Positions 25,092-34,167 of a stretch of DNA of 64,000 nt are shown here, piece after piece. The position numbers were made by a program, and so were the translations under genes. Position 1 is the stretch's first letter, and each line of letters opens with the position of its first letter. The DNA lies in the NCBI RefSeq assembly GCF_009856355.1, contig NZ_WMEW01000002.1, positions 1 to 64,000 on the forward strand, in the 5' to 3' direction. The notes beneath the pieces were generated by a model. The model worked only from the letters and a program-made list of their open reading frames with translations, did no database searches and was not told where the DNA came from. The DNA comes from Halobacillus litoralis. GTDB lineage: Bacteria > Bacillota > Bacilli > Bacillales > Halobacillaceae.

Positions 25092-26152
25092 GAACTTCTT
25101 CCTCCTTTTCGTCTTCGTATGAGAATCACTGCGAACATCGGTGCACCGATAAGAGCGGTCACCACCCCGATAGGAAGCTCGGAGGGGGATACAATCGTCC
25201 GGGCCAGTAAGTCCGCAAGAATTAAAAATGCGCTCCCATTCAACACACATAATGGAATAAGGTGCCGGTGGTCGCTTCCAAATATTTTCCTGCAGATGTG
25301 CGGAATGACCAGTCCGACAAAACCGATGGTCCCCGATACCGCTACAGCTGCTCCTGTCAGGATAGAGGCAGCGGACAGAATCATATATTTCTGGCGTTCT
25401 ACGTGGACCCCCAGCTGTTTCGCCCGTTCCTCTCCAAATGTCATGGCATTCAATTCCTGGCCTGTGAACATGAGTAATAAGACGCCGATAACAAAGAAAG
25501 GCAGCATCAAATGCACATAATCCCAGCCCCGGTTGCCGACACTCCCAAGAAGCCAGTTGATAATCTGACGCAGCTCCTCTCCTGTTAAAGAAATCATAAG
25601 GGAGATGAATGATCCGAGGAATGAACTGAAGATAATACCAGTTAAAATAATTGTCGTCATGGACATCGAACGATCCACGAGACGGGCAAAGCCTACGACA
25701 ATAAAAATAGTACAAATGGCTGCTGCAATACTTACAACCGGAAGAGTAAAAGAACCGGCAAAGGGAAGAGTGATGCCCAGGAACAAAACAGCCACAGCCC
25801 CCACTGATGCACCGGAAGATACCCCGAGTGTATAGGGATCCGCAAGTGGGTTTTTAAGCAGACCTTGAAAAGCGGCTCCGGATATCGCTAATGCGCCGCC
25901 GACCAATCCTGCCAGAACGACCCGGGGGAGGCGTATCTGCAGAATGATCGCCTGCAGTGTAGGATCAGTTCCTTCAGACATATGTAAAAAGGGAAGCAGC
26001 TGCCCGCTGATGATGCGGGCAATAGCTTCAAATGAAATCGAGACACTGCCAAGAGATGTCCCGAGGAAAACGCTGAAAACTAAAAGCAAAACACTTCCCG
26101 TATAATGAGTGGCCTTATTCGCTAAAAACGTCTGGATATACGGCTTCTGCAA
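25088..26152 (-). CDS. btuC: Corrinoid ABC transporter permease BtuC
   Basis: 354-aa FecCD/BtuCD permease with about ten helices. LVGGALAISGAAFQGLLKNPLADPYTLGVSSGASVGAV is the family hallmark, and GFVGLVIPHICRKIFGSDHRHLIP is the ATPase-coupling loop. The annotated start is a TTG at 26152 that overlaps the btuF end by 38 bp; its ribosome site is poor and the exact start is uncertain. Ends four bases into btuD. Confidence 0.88.
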   Translation of the reverse strand: MQKPYIQTFLANKATHYTGSVLLLVFSVFLGTSLGSVSISFEAIARIISGQLLPFLHMSEGTDPTLQAIILQIRLPRVVLAGLVGGALAISGAAFQGLLKNPLADPYTLGVSSGASVGAVAVLFLGITLPFAGSFTLPVVSIAAAICTIFIVVGFARLVDRSMSMTTIILTGIIFSSFLGSFISLMISLTGEELRQIINWLLGSVGNRGWDYVHLMLPFFVIGVLLLMFTGQELNAMTFGEERAKQLGVHVERQKYMILSAASILTGAAVAVSGTIGFVGLVIPHICRKIFGSDHRHLIPLCVLNGSAFLILADLLARTIVSPSELPIGVVTALIGAPMFAVILIRRRKGGRSS

Positions 26153-27098
26153 GTTCCTGAACCCCTTCGGTTAAACGTGGACCCGGACGTGTGACAAGAT
26201 CGGAATGGACATCATAAACCTGCTCGTCTTTAATGGCAGGAACTGTGTCCCAGCCATCCCGGCTTAATACACTGCCTTTAGGATCTTCGGTGTAATAGCC
26301 GTACGTCGTAATAATAACGTCAGGCTGCAGTTCAACGATAGCTTCATTGTTCATCTTGAACCAGCCTTCCTGATCCCCTGCGACGTTTTCCGCCTGTATA
26401 GTAGTCAGCATTTCATTCAAAAATGTCCCTTGTCCACCTGTGTAGATTTCGGGTTCCGGTGCCACTTCTACAAAGACATCTTTTTTATCCTCTTCAGCAA
26501 TCGCGGCCCCTTTCTCTTCTATTGCAGCCAGCTCTTCCTGCATATCAGAAACAATGGCTGATGCTTTATCGCTCGTTCCTGTAATATCACCAATGGTTTC
26601 AATGCTGTCATACACCGCATCAAATGAAGAAGCATCCTGAACGACGTATACCGCTATTCCTGCATCACGGATCTGCTGCAGGGCTTCTTGTGAGGTATGA
26701 GCCCCTGAAGCGTGCGCAAGAACAACATCCGGCTCAAGAGAAAGGATTTTTTCCACATTCAAGTCCTGTCCTCCGATGGTTTCTTTTTCAGTGGCTTCTT
26801 CCGGGTAGTTGGCGAAATCACTGACCCCGACCACCTCTTCATTTAATCCAAGCGCGAACAGAATTTCCCCGTTACTTGGAATGGTGCTGATAATCCTGTC
26901 CGGTTCTTCTTCTATGGTTATTTCGTTATCCATAGCATCGGTTAAGGTCAGTGGAAAACCACTGTCTTCTCCAGCTTCTTCCGTTTGCTCAGCCTGCTGA
27001 TCAGAAGAACCGGTTTCCTCTTCCCCCTCTGATGCACAGCCGGCCAATAGTCCGATGACAAACAGAACGGCTGAAAACTTTCTCCATAAATGTTCCAT
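26115..27098 (-). CDS. btuF: Corrinoid-binding lipoprotein BtuF
   Basis: 327-aa cluster A substrate-binding protein. VLFVIGLLAGC is a signal peptide with lipobox; the mature protein begins with an acidic Glu/Gln/Ser-rich linker. DRIISTIPSNGEILFALGL, VVGVSDFANYPEEA and VEKILSLEPDVVLAHASG are typical of vitamin B12 binders. The frame is open to 27203, but GGGAGG before ATG 27098 and the signal peptide fix the start; the upstream part belongs to the riboswitch terminator. First gene of the cobalamin operon. Confidence 0.9.
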   Translation of the reverse strand: MEHLWRKFSAVLFVIGLLAGCASEGEEETGSSDQQAEQTEEAGEDSGFPLTLTDAMDNEITIEEEPDRIISTIPSNGEILFALGLNEEVVGVSDFANYPEEATEKETIGGQDLNVEKILSLEPDVVLAHASGAHTSQEALQQIRDAGIAVYVVQDASSFDAVYDSIETIGDITGTSDKASAIVSDMQEELAAIEEKGAAIAEEDKKDVFVEVAPEPEIYTGGQGTFLNEMLTTIQAENVAGDQEGWFKMNNEAIVELQPDVIITTYGYYTEDPKGSVLSRDGWDTVPAIKDEQVYDVHSDLVTRPGPRLTEGVQELAEAVYPDVFSE

Positions 27099-27124
27099 CC
27101 TTCTTCCTCCCTTGTTTTGGAACA

Positions 27125-27154
27125 CAAAAAAACACATCCCGGTAAAAAGATGTG
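27125..27154 (-). terminator. Riboswitch-controlled terminator before btuF
   Basis: Stem CACATC / GATGTG with loop TTTTTACCGG on the minus strand, followed by seven T, 27 bp upstream of btuF. It lies between the cobalamin aptamer and the first gene, as expected for an expression platform that ends transcription when cobalamin is bound. Confidence 0.75.
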
Positions 27155-27232
27155 CACCATTAGAAAACACCACAGACGGGCCTCCTCTAATCTTCCGACA
27201 CACCTTCCTATCCGCGTAGGCTTTTTGGTGTT

Positions 27233-27403
27233 TAAAGCAGGCAGGTCTCCTGACTCCGGGTCACCGAGCCCCGCTCCTTCCCATACGCCGGGCGTACAGT
27301 GGATGATCTGCGGGTCTCTCTCCGTTACAGTGGCGGGACCGTGCTGGAATTTCACCAGCTTCCCTATTAAGCAATTGATGACAATCAATTGCGCCTGCTT
27401 TTC
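27233..27403 (-). promoter_or_regulatory. Cobalamin riboswitch
   Basis: Minus-strand RNA with a closing P1 helix (AAAGCAGGC at about 27393-27401 with GCCTGCTTT at about 27235-27243) and the B12 box AGTCAGGAGACCTGCC at 27240-27255. The conserved core also shows GGGAA followed by GGTGAAATTCCAGCACGGTCCCGCCACTGTAA. All hallmark segments are in order. It controls the whole btuF-to-cblS operon below it, repressing when cobalamin is abundant. Confidence 0.95.
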
Positions 27404-27530
27404 CCATATGTAATTCACTTCTATTGTAAACGAAATTGAAATAAATTGCTCACTTTTTCTTTCATTCTGTCGGACTTTATCTATTCCAACCTGAACTTCA
27501 TCCACCAATGGCGTCCCCCGACATCCCTTG

Positions 27531-28178
27531 TCAGGAATCAGCCATGTCACTCACATCCACTAAAGAAGCCTGGATGATATAACGTTCCGGTGCATCGCCA
27601 ACAAAATTAAACGGATAACAGGTGGTCAACGTCAATGTAGGCTCCTCCTTATCCACGATGACAGACCGGTCACCGGCATCCGTCACCCACGTTTTATCCA
27701 CTTTGTACTCATACCGCTTTTGCTCATATTCATAATAAAGGGAATCTCCTTCATTGATGTCACCAAGATTCGTGAAAACCGTCTCTCTGTGCCCGCTTAG
27801 AACCGTGTGTCCTTTTTCATCAGGAGTTGTCGTCCACTCACTCACATACATTCCGACTCCGCGTTTCAGTGAATCCTCATCCGCTCCCCAGTAGGTTTTA
27901 TACCCTTTGTTAAGAAACGGGATAATCAGCCTTCCCATCTCTTCTCCTTTTTGGTAGGCAGATACATCCTCTGTATAGGTTTTTTCTTCCTCAGCCGGTT
28001 TACGATCAGGTCCATCCATGACTTTCATTTCATCAACTTTTTCAGAGGTTTCCTGCCAAGTACCGATTTCTTCTTCGGATACCTTCTCCACTGCCCCTGC
28101 AGCATTCCACCATTGAAACCCGTAAAAAAGAAAAATAGAAAGACCGATGGTTATGATACCGATGAGAAACTTATTCAT
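27531..28178 (-). CDS. Class D sortase
   Basis: 215-aa transpeptidase anchored by an N-terminal helix (residues 4-23). A linker leads to the beta-barrel catalytic domain: HTVLSGHRETVF contains the catalytic His, TLTLTTCYPF the nucleophile Cys, and DAPERYIIQAS the catalytic Arg. The spacing and the TLTTCYPF form fit class D sortases of spore-forming bacilli. AGGAGG precedes ATG 28178. Its likely substrate is encoded immediately upstream in the same direction. Confidence 0.88.
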   Translation of the reverse strand: MNKFLIGIITIGLSIFLFYGFQWWNAAGAVEKVSEEEIGTWQETSEKVDEMKVMDGPDRKPAEEEKTYTEDVSAYQKGEEMGRLIIPFLNKGYKTYWGADEDSLKRGVGMYVSEWTTTPDEKGHTVLSGHRETVFTNLGDINEGDSLYYEYEQKRYEYKVDKTWVTDAGDRSVIVDKEEPTLTLTTCYPFNFVGDAPERYIIQASLVDVSDMADS

Positions 28179-28244
28179 AAGAAAACCTCCTGTTCCATTC
28201 AAATAGAAAGGGAGAAGCCGCACAGCAGCTTCTCACCCTTTTCT

Positions 28245-29156
28245 CTATGCGGATACTTTTCTTCTGTATAAGAGGACAGCTCCGGCACCAGCGGCAGCAA
28301 GGGCTCCAGCTAATGCATAAAGCGGCTCGTTGGAAGAAGTATCCGGAAGTTCGCCACCGGCTGCTTCTTCAATCGTTTGTGCGTCCAGAACTTCCTGAGG
28401 AATTTCAATAGATCCGACCCCGTTGAAATTGGAAAGGGTCACATCTGAAGACTGGCTGATGGTCACAGATTCACTGCCTTCTTCGAACATCATTTCCATA
28501 TCGAGCATCATACCTGTCATGTAATGGTTCTCTTTATCAACAGTGACTTCATAAGAGAAATCTTTAATTTCTACTCTTTCCAACATTTCCTGGATCGTTT
28601 TCTGCATGTCAGCAGACTGATCAGAGCTCTGCTGGCTTCCTGAGGACTGCATCATCTGTGTTGTCATTTTCAATAGTTTTTCCCCGTCACCTTCATAAGT
28701 GAGGACATAAGCCCCCTCTTCTTCACTGACCTTCATCTCTGAGGCGAGCGGCATTGCCTGACTCATCTGGCCTTCTGCCATCATCACTTTCTGCAGATTT
28801 CCAATGTCACTGGACGTTTTCACCCAGCCCTGTTCAGGAATCTGGACATAATAGCCCTCTTCAGTCAGATAAGCTTCGGTCTCCTGGCCGGCCCCATTCA
28901 TCGTCAGATGCATTTTCAAAGGATCCATAACGACATCTGCTTTTGAATCAAAAGAGATGGCTCCCTGCTCGCCACTACTCATCTTCGGCATTGTCTGCTC
29001 AGAAACCGAATGGATGGTATAACTGTCCAGGTCCATCATCGCCTCATTTGATTTCTTCAGGATGTCTTCCGCACTCATATCCGCTGCAGCGGCTTGGATT
29101 GGCAGGGAAAACAAAACAGCACCAGCCATCATCGTACTCAAAAACTTTTTCTTCAT
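28245..29156 (-). CDS. LPXTG-type wall-anchored protein with DUF6612-like domain
   Basis: 303-aa exported protein. A signal peptide with cleavage near AAAAD (about residue 25) leads into a LolA/DUF6612-like body starting AEDILKKSNEAMMDLDSYTIHS, methionine- and acid-rich. The cell-wall sorting signal is LPDTS at residues 270-274, followed by a hydrophobic stretch and RRK tail. The start is ATG 29156 after GGGAGTG; the frame is open further upstream without a ribosome site. Paired with the class D sortase 66 bp downstream, it is the probable substrate. DUF6612-type proteins may bind lipid; the ligand is unknown. Confidence 0.8.
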   Translation of the reverse strand: MKKKFLSTMMAGAVLFSLPIQAAAADMSAEDILKKSNEAMMDLDSYTIHSVSEQTMPKMSSGEQGAISFDSKADVVMDPLKMHLTMNGAGQETEAYLTEEGYYVQIPEQGWVKTSSDIGNLQKVMMAEGQMSQAMPLASEMKVSEEEGAYVLTYEGDGEKLLKMTTQMMQSSGSQQSSDQSADMQKTIQEMLERVEIKDFSYEVTVDKENHYMTGMMLDMEMMFEEGSESVTISQSSDVTLSNFNGVGSIEIPQEVLDAQTIEEAAGGELPDTSSNEPLYALAGALAAAGAGAVLLYRRKVSA

Positions 29157-29354
29157 CCAAACACTCCCGTTTTTTATTGGCTTCCACGGTGAGTTCCTAT
29201 GTATGTATATTCCTAAAGCTGACTTCACCCACTATTTTCCACCTGTTACCCAATATCCCATATCAACGATTCATAAACATAAAATCCTAAATTTTCTACA
29301 AATTTATACCAAATGATGTCGAAGGATTGGGTCTATCGTCGGTCCCGACCATCG

Positions 29355-30029
29355 TCATATAGGAGATAGATACAAGGTGCCATCCGGGTGGACTTGACCC
29401 GCTGCAATTTTTTCAACAGATGGATAGCCGGCTGCGATGATCTTTTCCTGAAGCCACTCTTCACTGAATCCACTCTTCTGCAGCTGTTTCTTGACGACTT
29501 TTCCATCCATGATCACAAGATAAGGAAAAACTGCCGTCTGTGTGACCAAATTCAAATCCGAAGGTGTAACCGGGGCAGCCTCTGCCTTCTTTAAGACACT
29601 CACAGTCCCATCGGTTTCTAATACAGCTGCCTCAACGTGAGTAAAGCTGAAGACACCTGTTTTCCTTAGTTCTGCAATCAGTTCATCCACCGTAAACCGA
29701 ACCTTTTTCATTTCCTTTAGTTGAATACGACCATTTTTCATTAATACGGTAGCTTCACTGTTAAAAATACGTCGGACCAAGAGACTTTTCAACGTCAAAT
29801 GGTCAATGAGAAACACAAGGCCTGAAAATAATCCAAGCCCCAGGATACCCCGATGAAGCGAGACACTCGGGGATAGAAACGTTGTTGCGGTCATACTTCC
29901 CAGTGTGATCCCGGCAATAAAATCAAAGAGCGTCATCTGTGATGTCAATTTCTTTCCAAGCGTCCGGGCTAAGATGTACAAAATAAAAAATAAAACGATG
30001 CCGCTCCCCATATACAAGACCGTATTCAT
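29355..30029 (-). CDS. DUF421 (YetF-like) membrane protein
   Basis: 224-aa protein with three N-terminal helices (residues about 6-85: LARTLGKKLTSQMTLFDFIAGITLGSM is a family hallmark) and a cytoplasmic domain. The domain repeats the YetF/DUF421 pattern: LMKNGRIQLKEMKKVRFTVDELIAELRKTGVFSFTHVEAAVLETDGTVSVLKK. YetF-type proteins are linked to the spore or cell envelope in bacilli, but their activity is unknown. Monocistronic. Confidence 0.85.
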   Translation of the reverse strand: MNTVLYMGSGIVLFFILYILARTLGKKLTSQMTLFDFIAGITLGSMTATTFLSPSVSLHRGILGLGLFSGLVFLIDHLTLKSLLVRRIFNSEATVLMKNGRIQLKEMKKVRFTVDELIAELRKTGVFSFTHVEAAVLETDGTVSVLKKAEAAPVTPSDLNLVTQTAVFPYLVIMDGKVVKKQLQKSGFSEEWLQEKIIAAGYPSVEKIAAGQVHPDGTLYLSPI

Positions 30030-30204
30030 CAGGTAGCCCCCTTTTCATCATAGATTTAGCTTTCCATGAATGAGCCGGGAATATGTTAAAACCTTTGTTT
30101 TCTTACATCATGGCCATGATGTATCCCGTAAAGGCCTTAAAGTTGAAGGATTCAAGCCGCTCTGAAATAATAAGACCACATCAACTAAGAACGGAGGTAT
30201 CAAC

Positions 30205-30846
30205 ATGGATGCATTCATCCGGTCCGATCAATATCATTTTATACAAAACGAAACCCAGAACCTGTTGAACGGCCACAGGACGACGACCGATTCTTCGGTT
30301 ACTCAGGCTCTGACATCTCTTTCATCCGAAAAAGCCCTTGATGTTTTTGATACATTAACAAAAGAGCAGAGCGCATTGATCCGCCAGATTGAACACGTAC
30401 AGGAGGAAACAGACGCCATCTTTTATTTTTCCCGATTGAAGCATTACGTCATTCCTTTTCCGAAATTGACCGATGCTGAAATTCAACTGCTGTTTCCAAA
30501 AGTCAAAAAACTGCAGGTGCCGGAGTTTGATGAATCCGATTGGTCCGAAATGTCGTACATGGGATGGAATGATCCTGCCGCCAATCGCAAATATCTCATT
30601 ACCAAGGTAGAGGGCCGTTATACCGGCCTTTACGGACACTTCCTCCCCTCCCGGCAGAATAATATCTGCACCATCTGTCATGAGCAGGAACAGGTAGGCC
30701 TGTTCACGGTTACAGGTCCAGGGAACGATTCCGGCGAAAGCGTCAGCCGTGGAAATTATATCTGTTATGACAGCAGAAAATGTAACGAAAACATCAAATC
30801 GCGAAAGCCGTTGGAAACGTTCATCCGACGCATGATGAACCAATAA
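30205..30846 (+). CDS. Elongation factor G-binding protein, FusB/FusC (FBP) family
   Basis: 213-aa two-domain protein. The N-terminal helical bundle (to about residue 90) is followed by a treble-clef zinc finger: CTICHEQEQVGLF supplies two cysteines and GNYICYDSRKCNENI the rest. In staphylococci such proteins bind EF-G and rescue it from fusidic acid; chromosomal homologues in bacilli are common and their native role is unclear. GGAGG precedes ATG 30205; a strong terminator follows. Confidence 0.85.
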   Translation: MDAFIRSDQYHFIQNETQNLLNGHRTTTDSSVTQALTSLSSEKALDVFDTLTKEQSALIRQIEHVQEETDAIFYFSRLKHYVIPFPKLTDAEIQLLFPKVKKLQVPEFDESDWSEMSYMGWNDPAANRKYLITKVEGRYTGLYGHFLPSRQNNICTICHEQEQVGLFTVTGPGNDSGESVSRGNYICYDSRKCNENIKSRKPLETFIRRMMNQ

Positions 30847-30877
30847 TAAAAGCCCATCCTTTATAAGGATGGGCTTT
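30847..30877 (+). terminator. Terminator of the FBP gene
   Basis: Perfect stem AAAGCCCATCCTT / AAGGATGGGCTTT with loop TAT, directly after the stop. Confidence 0.85.
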
Positions 30878-31030
30878 CAGCTGGAAGAGAAACCTTTTTC
30901 CAGTGAATCCAAAGGGGCGCGCATCCATACTTGATCATGGATAGGATTTCCCTCACTAGCGGCAGTAACGCAGCCTGTACTGTTCTTTTAAAACGGGCGA
31001 AGGGAGCTATGCTCACCTTTCTCTTTTATC

Positions 31031-31283
31031 ATATAACGTAAAGTTGTTTTTCCACAGGCCCCGGCACGAGGAGCGTTCGGTGGTGACGCCTGCGGGAACA
31101 GCGCGGACCGAAGATCCACTTGGTCAGATGGTTTCTTGACCAAGTCACCTGAGGCCGTGCCCGCGGCAGGCATCCGCCGATAAGCGGAACGTGCCCTCTC
31201 AACACGACATGCGGACAACTCTAACTGGATAGGACGAACTTTTTCTACAGACTGAGAGCCATCCTTCATATGGATGGGCTTTT
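31031..31283 (+). repeat. Dispersed intergenic repeat, copy B
   Basis: Fills most of the 439-bp gap between the FBP gene and the exporter. Its second half (31139-31270) matches copy A (289-420): GTGCCCGCGGCA, CCGATA, GACAACTCTAACTGG and TTTTTCTACAG. An internal inverted repeat, CACTTGGTCAG / TTGACCAAGT (31110-31142), is also found inverted in copy C. It ends in a hairpin AGCCATCC / GGATGGGCT plus TTTTATT at 31257-31283, abutting the exporter's stop. The first ~150 bp (30880-31030) show nothing recognisable. Confidence 0.6.
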
Positions 31284-31285
31284 AT

Positions 31286-32731
31286 TCAGGCTTGTTTTTG
31301 TTCTGATTCTGTGTCGTAATCCGGAGAAACCGCCCGCTTGATCGTCAAGGCGATCACAACTGTAATCACTCCCAGGACAAGTGCAAACCAATAGGCTTGA
31401 TGCACACCAGCTGTCATAGCTTCGTTCATCAGGTCACTTCCGGCCTGAGCCTGCTCTCCATCGAGATAGTTCCGCTGGCCCTGAGTCATAATACTCACAA
31501 AAATGGATACCCCGAGCGCTCCTCCAATTGGCTGGAGCGTATTGGCAATCGCGGTTCCGTGAGGATAGAGGTGCTTGGGCAGCTCATTCAGCGCATTGGT
31601 CTGAGAAGGCATCATAATCGCTGAGATCGACAGCATAAGCAGGATGTAGGCGAGAACGAAACTCCACGTCGGAATGGAAGGCGTGATCCGGCTGAAGAAG
31701 AACATCACTCCCGTAAGCACGATCGTACCCGGAATGATTAACTTTCTTGGACCCACTTTATCAAATAACGTCCCCATGACCGGCGACATTAAACCATTCA
31801 ACAGTGCCCCTGGTAGTAAAAGCAGTCCGGCGATTTTAGCGGAGTAGCCAAGCGGCCCCTGCAGATACATCGGCATAACGATTTCGGAGGCAAACATAGC
31901 CATAATGACGATCACGAAAATAGCAATTCCTCTGGCATAGCTTGGGTATCGAAAAACCCTTACATCCAGAAGTGGTTCTTCAAGACGCAGCTGTCGGAAA
32001 ACAAACCAAGTGATGCTGATCACAGCTACTGCCAGGATCCCGAGGATAGAAGCGGATGTAAACCCAGCCTCCGTTTCCCCTGCACTGCTGAACCCATAGA
32101 CAATTCCTCCGATCCCCACAGAAGAAAGGAGTATAGAAAGCGGATCCGCCTTCGGCCGTGTCACCTCTCCTACGTTTTCAAGGAACTTCCATGCAAAGAT
32201 AATGGAGAACAGCGCGAATGGAATGACTGTAATAAACAACCAGCGCCACCCAAGGAAATCAACAATAACTCCGGATAATGTCGGACCGATAGCTGGAGCA
32301 AACATGATAACCAGCCCGAACGTTCCCATAATTCTTCCTCTAACAGCAGGTTCATAAAGCAGAAGGAGGGCATTCATAATAACAGGAATTAACAATCCGG
32401 TTCCAACTGCCTGAATCATCCGGCCTGTCAACAGCATCGGGAAATTCAACGCGGCAGCGGCGATCGTCGTTCCTATTAAGAAAATCGTCATAACTCCGAT
32501 AAACATCTGTCTCGTCGTAAACCATTGGATTAAGAGTGCGGATATCGGCATCAATACCCCCATAACCAGCATGAAGCCCGTGGCCAACCACTGTACAGTC
32601 GGAGCGCTTAAGCCGAAAACATCCATAAGTTCTGTTAATGCTATGTTCAAAAGCGTTTCGTTAAGAATCGCAAAAAACGCCCCTATCATAAATGTAGCCA
32701 AAATAATTTTCCTATTCTGCGTCGTCTCCAT
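31286..32731 (-). CDS. MFS multidrug exporter, DHA2 (14-helix, EmrB/QacA-like) family
   Basis: 481-aa major facilitator with about fourteen membrane helices. LNIALTELMDVFGLSAPTVQWLATGFML is the DHA2 motif near helices 1-2, and GRMIQAVGTGLLIPV and FGLVIMFAPAIGPTLSGVIVDFLGWRWLF (antiporter motif C) follow. Substrates cannot be told from sequence. GGAGG sits before ATG 32731. Monocistronic, facing guaC. Confidence 0.88.
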   Translation of the reverse strand: METTQNRKIILATFMIGAFFAILNETLLNIALTELMDVFGLSAPTVQWLATGFMLVMGVLMPISALLIQWFTTRQMFIGVMTIFLIGTTIAAAALNFPMLLTGRMIQAVGTGLLIPVIMNALLLLYEPAVRGRIMGTFGLVIMFAPAIGPTLSGVIVDFLGWRWLFITVIPFALFSIIFAWKFLENVGEVTRPKADPLSILLSSVGIGGIVYGFSSAGETEAGFTSASILGILAVAVISITWFVFRQLRLEEPLLDVRVFRYPSYARGIAIFVIVIMAMFASEIVMPMYLQGPLGYSAKIAGLLLLPGALLNGLMSPVMGTLFDKVGPRKLIIPGTIVLTGVMFFFSRITPSIPTWSFVLAYILLMLSISAIMMPSQTNALNELPKHLYPHGTAIANTLQPIGGALGVSIFVSIMTQGQRNYLDGEQAQAGSDLMNEAMTAGVHQAYWFALVLGVITVVIALTIKRAVSPDYDTESEQKQA

Positions 32732-32891
32732 GATAAACCTCCATTTTCTCTCTCAAAATACAATCCTCCCCTATGTTCTATAAAATGATTCACTTTTGCA
32801 AGGGTTTCGCTTGGTTTATACATCCCCTTTATTTTTCCAACGAGGAAGTCAAACTCTCTTTGACAGGATGAGCACAATGATGTAAATTACT

Positions 32892-32938
32892 ATTGTACGA
32901 ACAATAAAAATAATATTAACTAAAAATATTCGTGTTTC
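32892..32938 (+). promoter_or_regulatory. Candidate PurR operator (two inverted PurBoxes) before guaC
   Basis: Two CGAA cores in opposite orientation: CGAA at 32898-32901 within TATTGTACGAACAATA, and TTCG at 32929-32932 within AAATATTCGTGTTT. Their centres are 31 bp apart, the spacing known for paired PurBoxes in Bacillus subtilis, where guaC belongs to the PurR regulon. The downstream box almost touches the ribosome site, which is unusual. Confidence 0.45.
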
Positions 32939-32951
32939 AGGAGTGATTTTG

Positions 32952-33935
32952 ATGGAAAATGTATTTGATTATGAAGATGTTCAATTAATTCCCGCAAAAT
33001 GTGTCGTAAACAGCCGATCTGAATGCAGCACCTCTGTACAATTCGGAAATCATAGATTCAAGCTGCCTGTAGTTCCCGCCAACATGCAGACGATCATCGA
33101 TGATGAAACAGCAACAAAACTTGCAGAAAATGGGTACTTCTATATCATGCATCGTTTCCAGCCTGAGACACGTACCCGTTTTATTGAAACAATGAAGGAA
33201 AAAGGATTAATCTCTTCCATTAGTGTTGGTGTGAAAGAAGACGAATATGAATTTATTGAAACACTTTCCGCACGTCATTTGATCCCGGATTATATAACAA
33301 TTGATATCGCCCACGGCCATTCCACAGCCGTCATTCAGATGATTCAGCACATTAAAGCCCACCTCCCTTCCACTTTTGTAATTGCAGGAAATGTCGGCAC
33401 GCCTGAAGCCGTCAGAGAGCTCGAAAACGCCGGGGCTGATGCAACCAAAATAGGCATAGGACCCGGGAAGGTTTGCATTACAAAAGTGAAAACCGGTTTC
33501 GGCACAGGAGGCTGGCAGCTTGCAGCCCTACGCTGGTGTGCCAAGGCAGCCAGTAAACCTGTCATTGCCGACGGCGGAATCCGTACGCATGGAGACATTG
33601 CAAAATCCATCCGCTTCGGTGCCTCCATGGTTATGATCGGATCCCTGTTTGCCGGCCATGAAGAGTCTCCGGGAGAAACCGTTGAGAAAGACGGGAAGCT
33701 TTACAAAGAATACTTCGGTTCTGCTTCTGAATTTCAAAAAGGGGAAAAGAAAAACGTTGAAGGTAAGAAAATGTTCGTAGAATACAAAGGGCATTTGAAA
33801 GACACCCTGACAGAAATGGAACAGGACCTGCAGTCTGCAATCAGCTATGCAGGCGGTACAGACGTTGACAGTATCCGTCACGTTGACTATGTCATTGTAA
33901 AAAACTCCATCTTCAATGGGGACAAGGTGTATTAA
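32952..33935 (+). CDS. guaC: GMP reductase GuaC
   Basis: 327-aa NADPH-dependent enzyme that converts GMP to IMP plus ammonia. [14 protein letters not shown] at the N-terminus, [37 protein letters not shown] (catalytic Cys in GPGKVC), [22 protein letters not shown] and [12 protein letters not shown] mark the Firmicutes GuaC type rather than IMP dehydrogenase; no CBS domains are present. ATG 32952 follows AGGAGTG; a GTG inside that ribosome site at 32943 is not the start. Salvage of guanine nucleotides. Confidence 0.95.
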   Translation: MENVFDYEDVQLIPAKCVVNSRSECSTSVQFGNHRFKLPVVPANMQTIIDDETATKLAENGYFYIMHRFQPETRTRFIETMKEKGLISSISVGVKEDEYEFIETLSARHLIPDYITIDIAHGHSTAVIQMIQHIKAHLPSTFVIAGNVGTPEAVRELENAGADATKIGIGPGKVCITKVKTGFGTGGWQLAALRWCAKAASKPVIADGGIRTHGDIAKSIRFGASMVMIGSLFAGHEESPGETVEKDGKLYKEYFGSASEFQKGEKKNVEGKKMFVEYKGHLKDTLTEMEQDLQSAISYAGGTDVDSIRHVDYVIVKNSIFNGDKVY

Positions 33936-33941
33936 AAGAAA

Positions 33942-33998
33942 GCCGGCCGCTCCTGCGGCCGGTCAGGCTGCAGGGATAGCTCCCGGCAGCTTTTTTTA
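33942..33998 (+). terminator. Terminator of guaC (two hairpins)
   Basis: A GCCGGCCGC / GCGGCCGGT stem at 33942-33962, followed by a GCTGC...GCAGC stem at 33967-33990 and seven T. Confidence 0.8.
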
Positions 33999-34019
33999 TC
34001 AAACACTGAATGACTCTAT

Positions 34020-34119
34020 TAAAAAGCACCGTAACCTGATGATCCCCCTTCTATGAACGCTTACCAATCAGGAAAGGCCGTCAGTTATGAATTTCTGAAA
34101 AGACTAAGAAACGGTGCGG
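34020..34119 (-). ncRNA. Candidate structured RNA or 3' UTR element
   Basis: On the minus strand GCACCGT (34117-34111) can pair with ACGGTGC (34032-34026), followed by five T. Inside the loop CCTGAT and ATCAGG can pair again. It lies ~50 bp beyond the SRPBCC gene, in the same direction. It may be a structured 3' end of that mRNA or an independent small RNA. Evidence is base pairing only. Confidence 0.25.
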
Positions 34120-34167
34120 CTGCTTATTCAATATGACGATTCCCCGCGAGGCATCCTGCTCCCACCA

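Noticed and set aside
25092..25715. Extended 208-residue N-terminus for the BtuD-CbiZ protein
   Set aside because: It is the btuC gene read in another frame, Cys/Arg-rich and unlike any protein; ATG 25091 gives the normal ATPase start.
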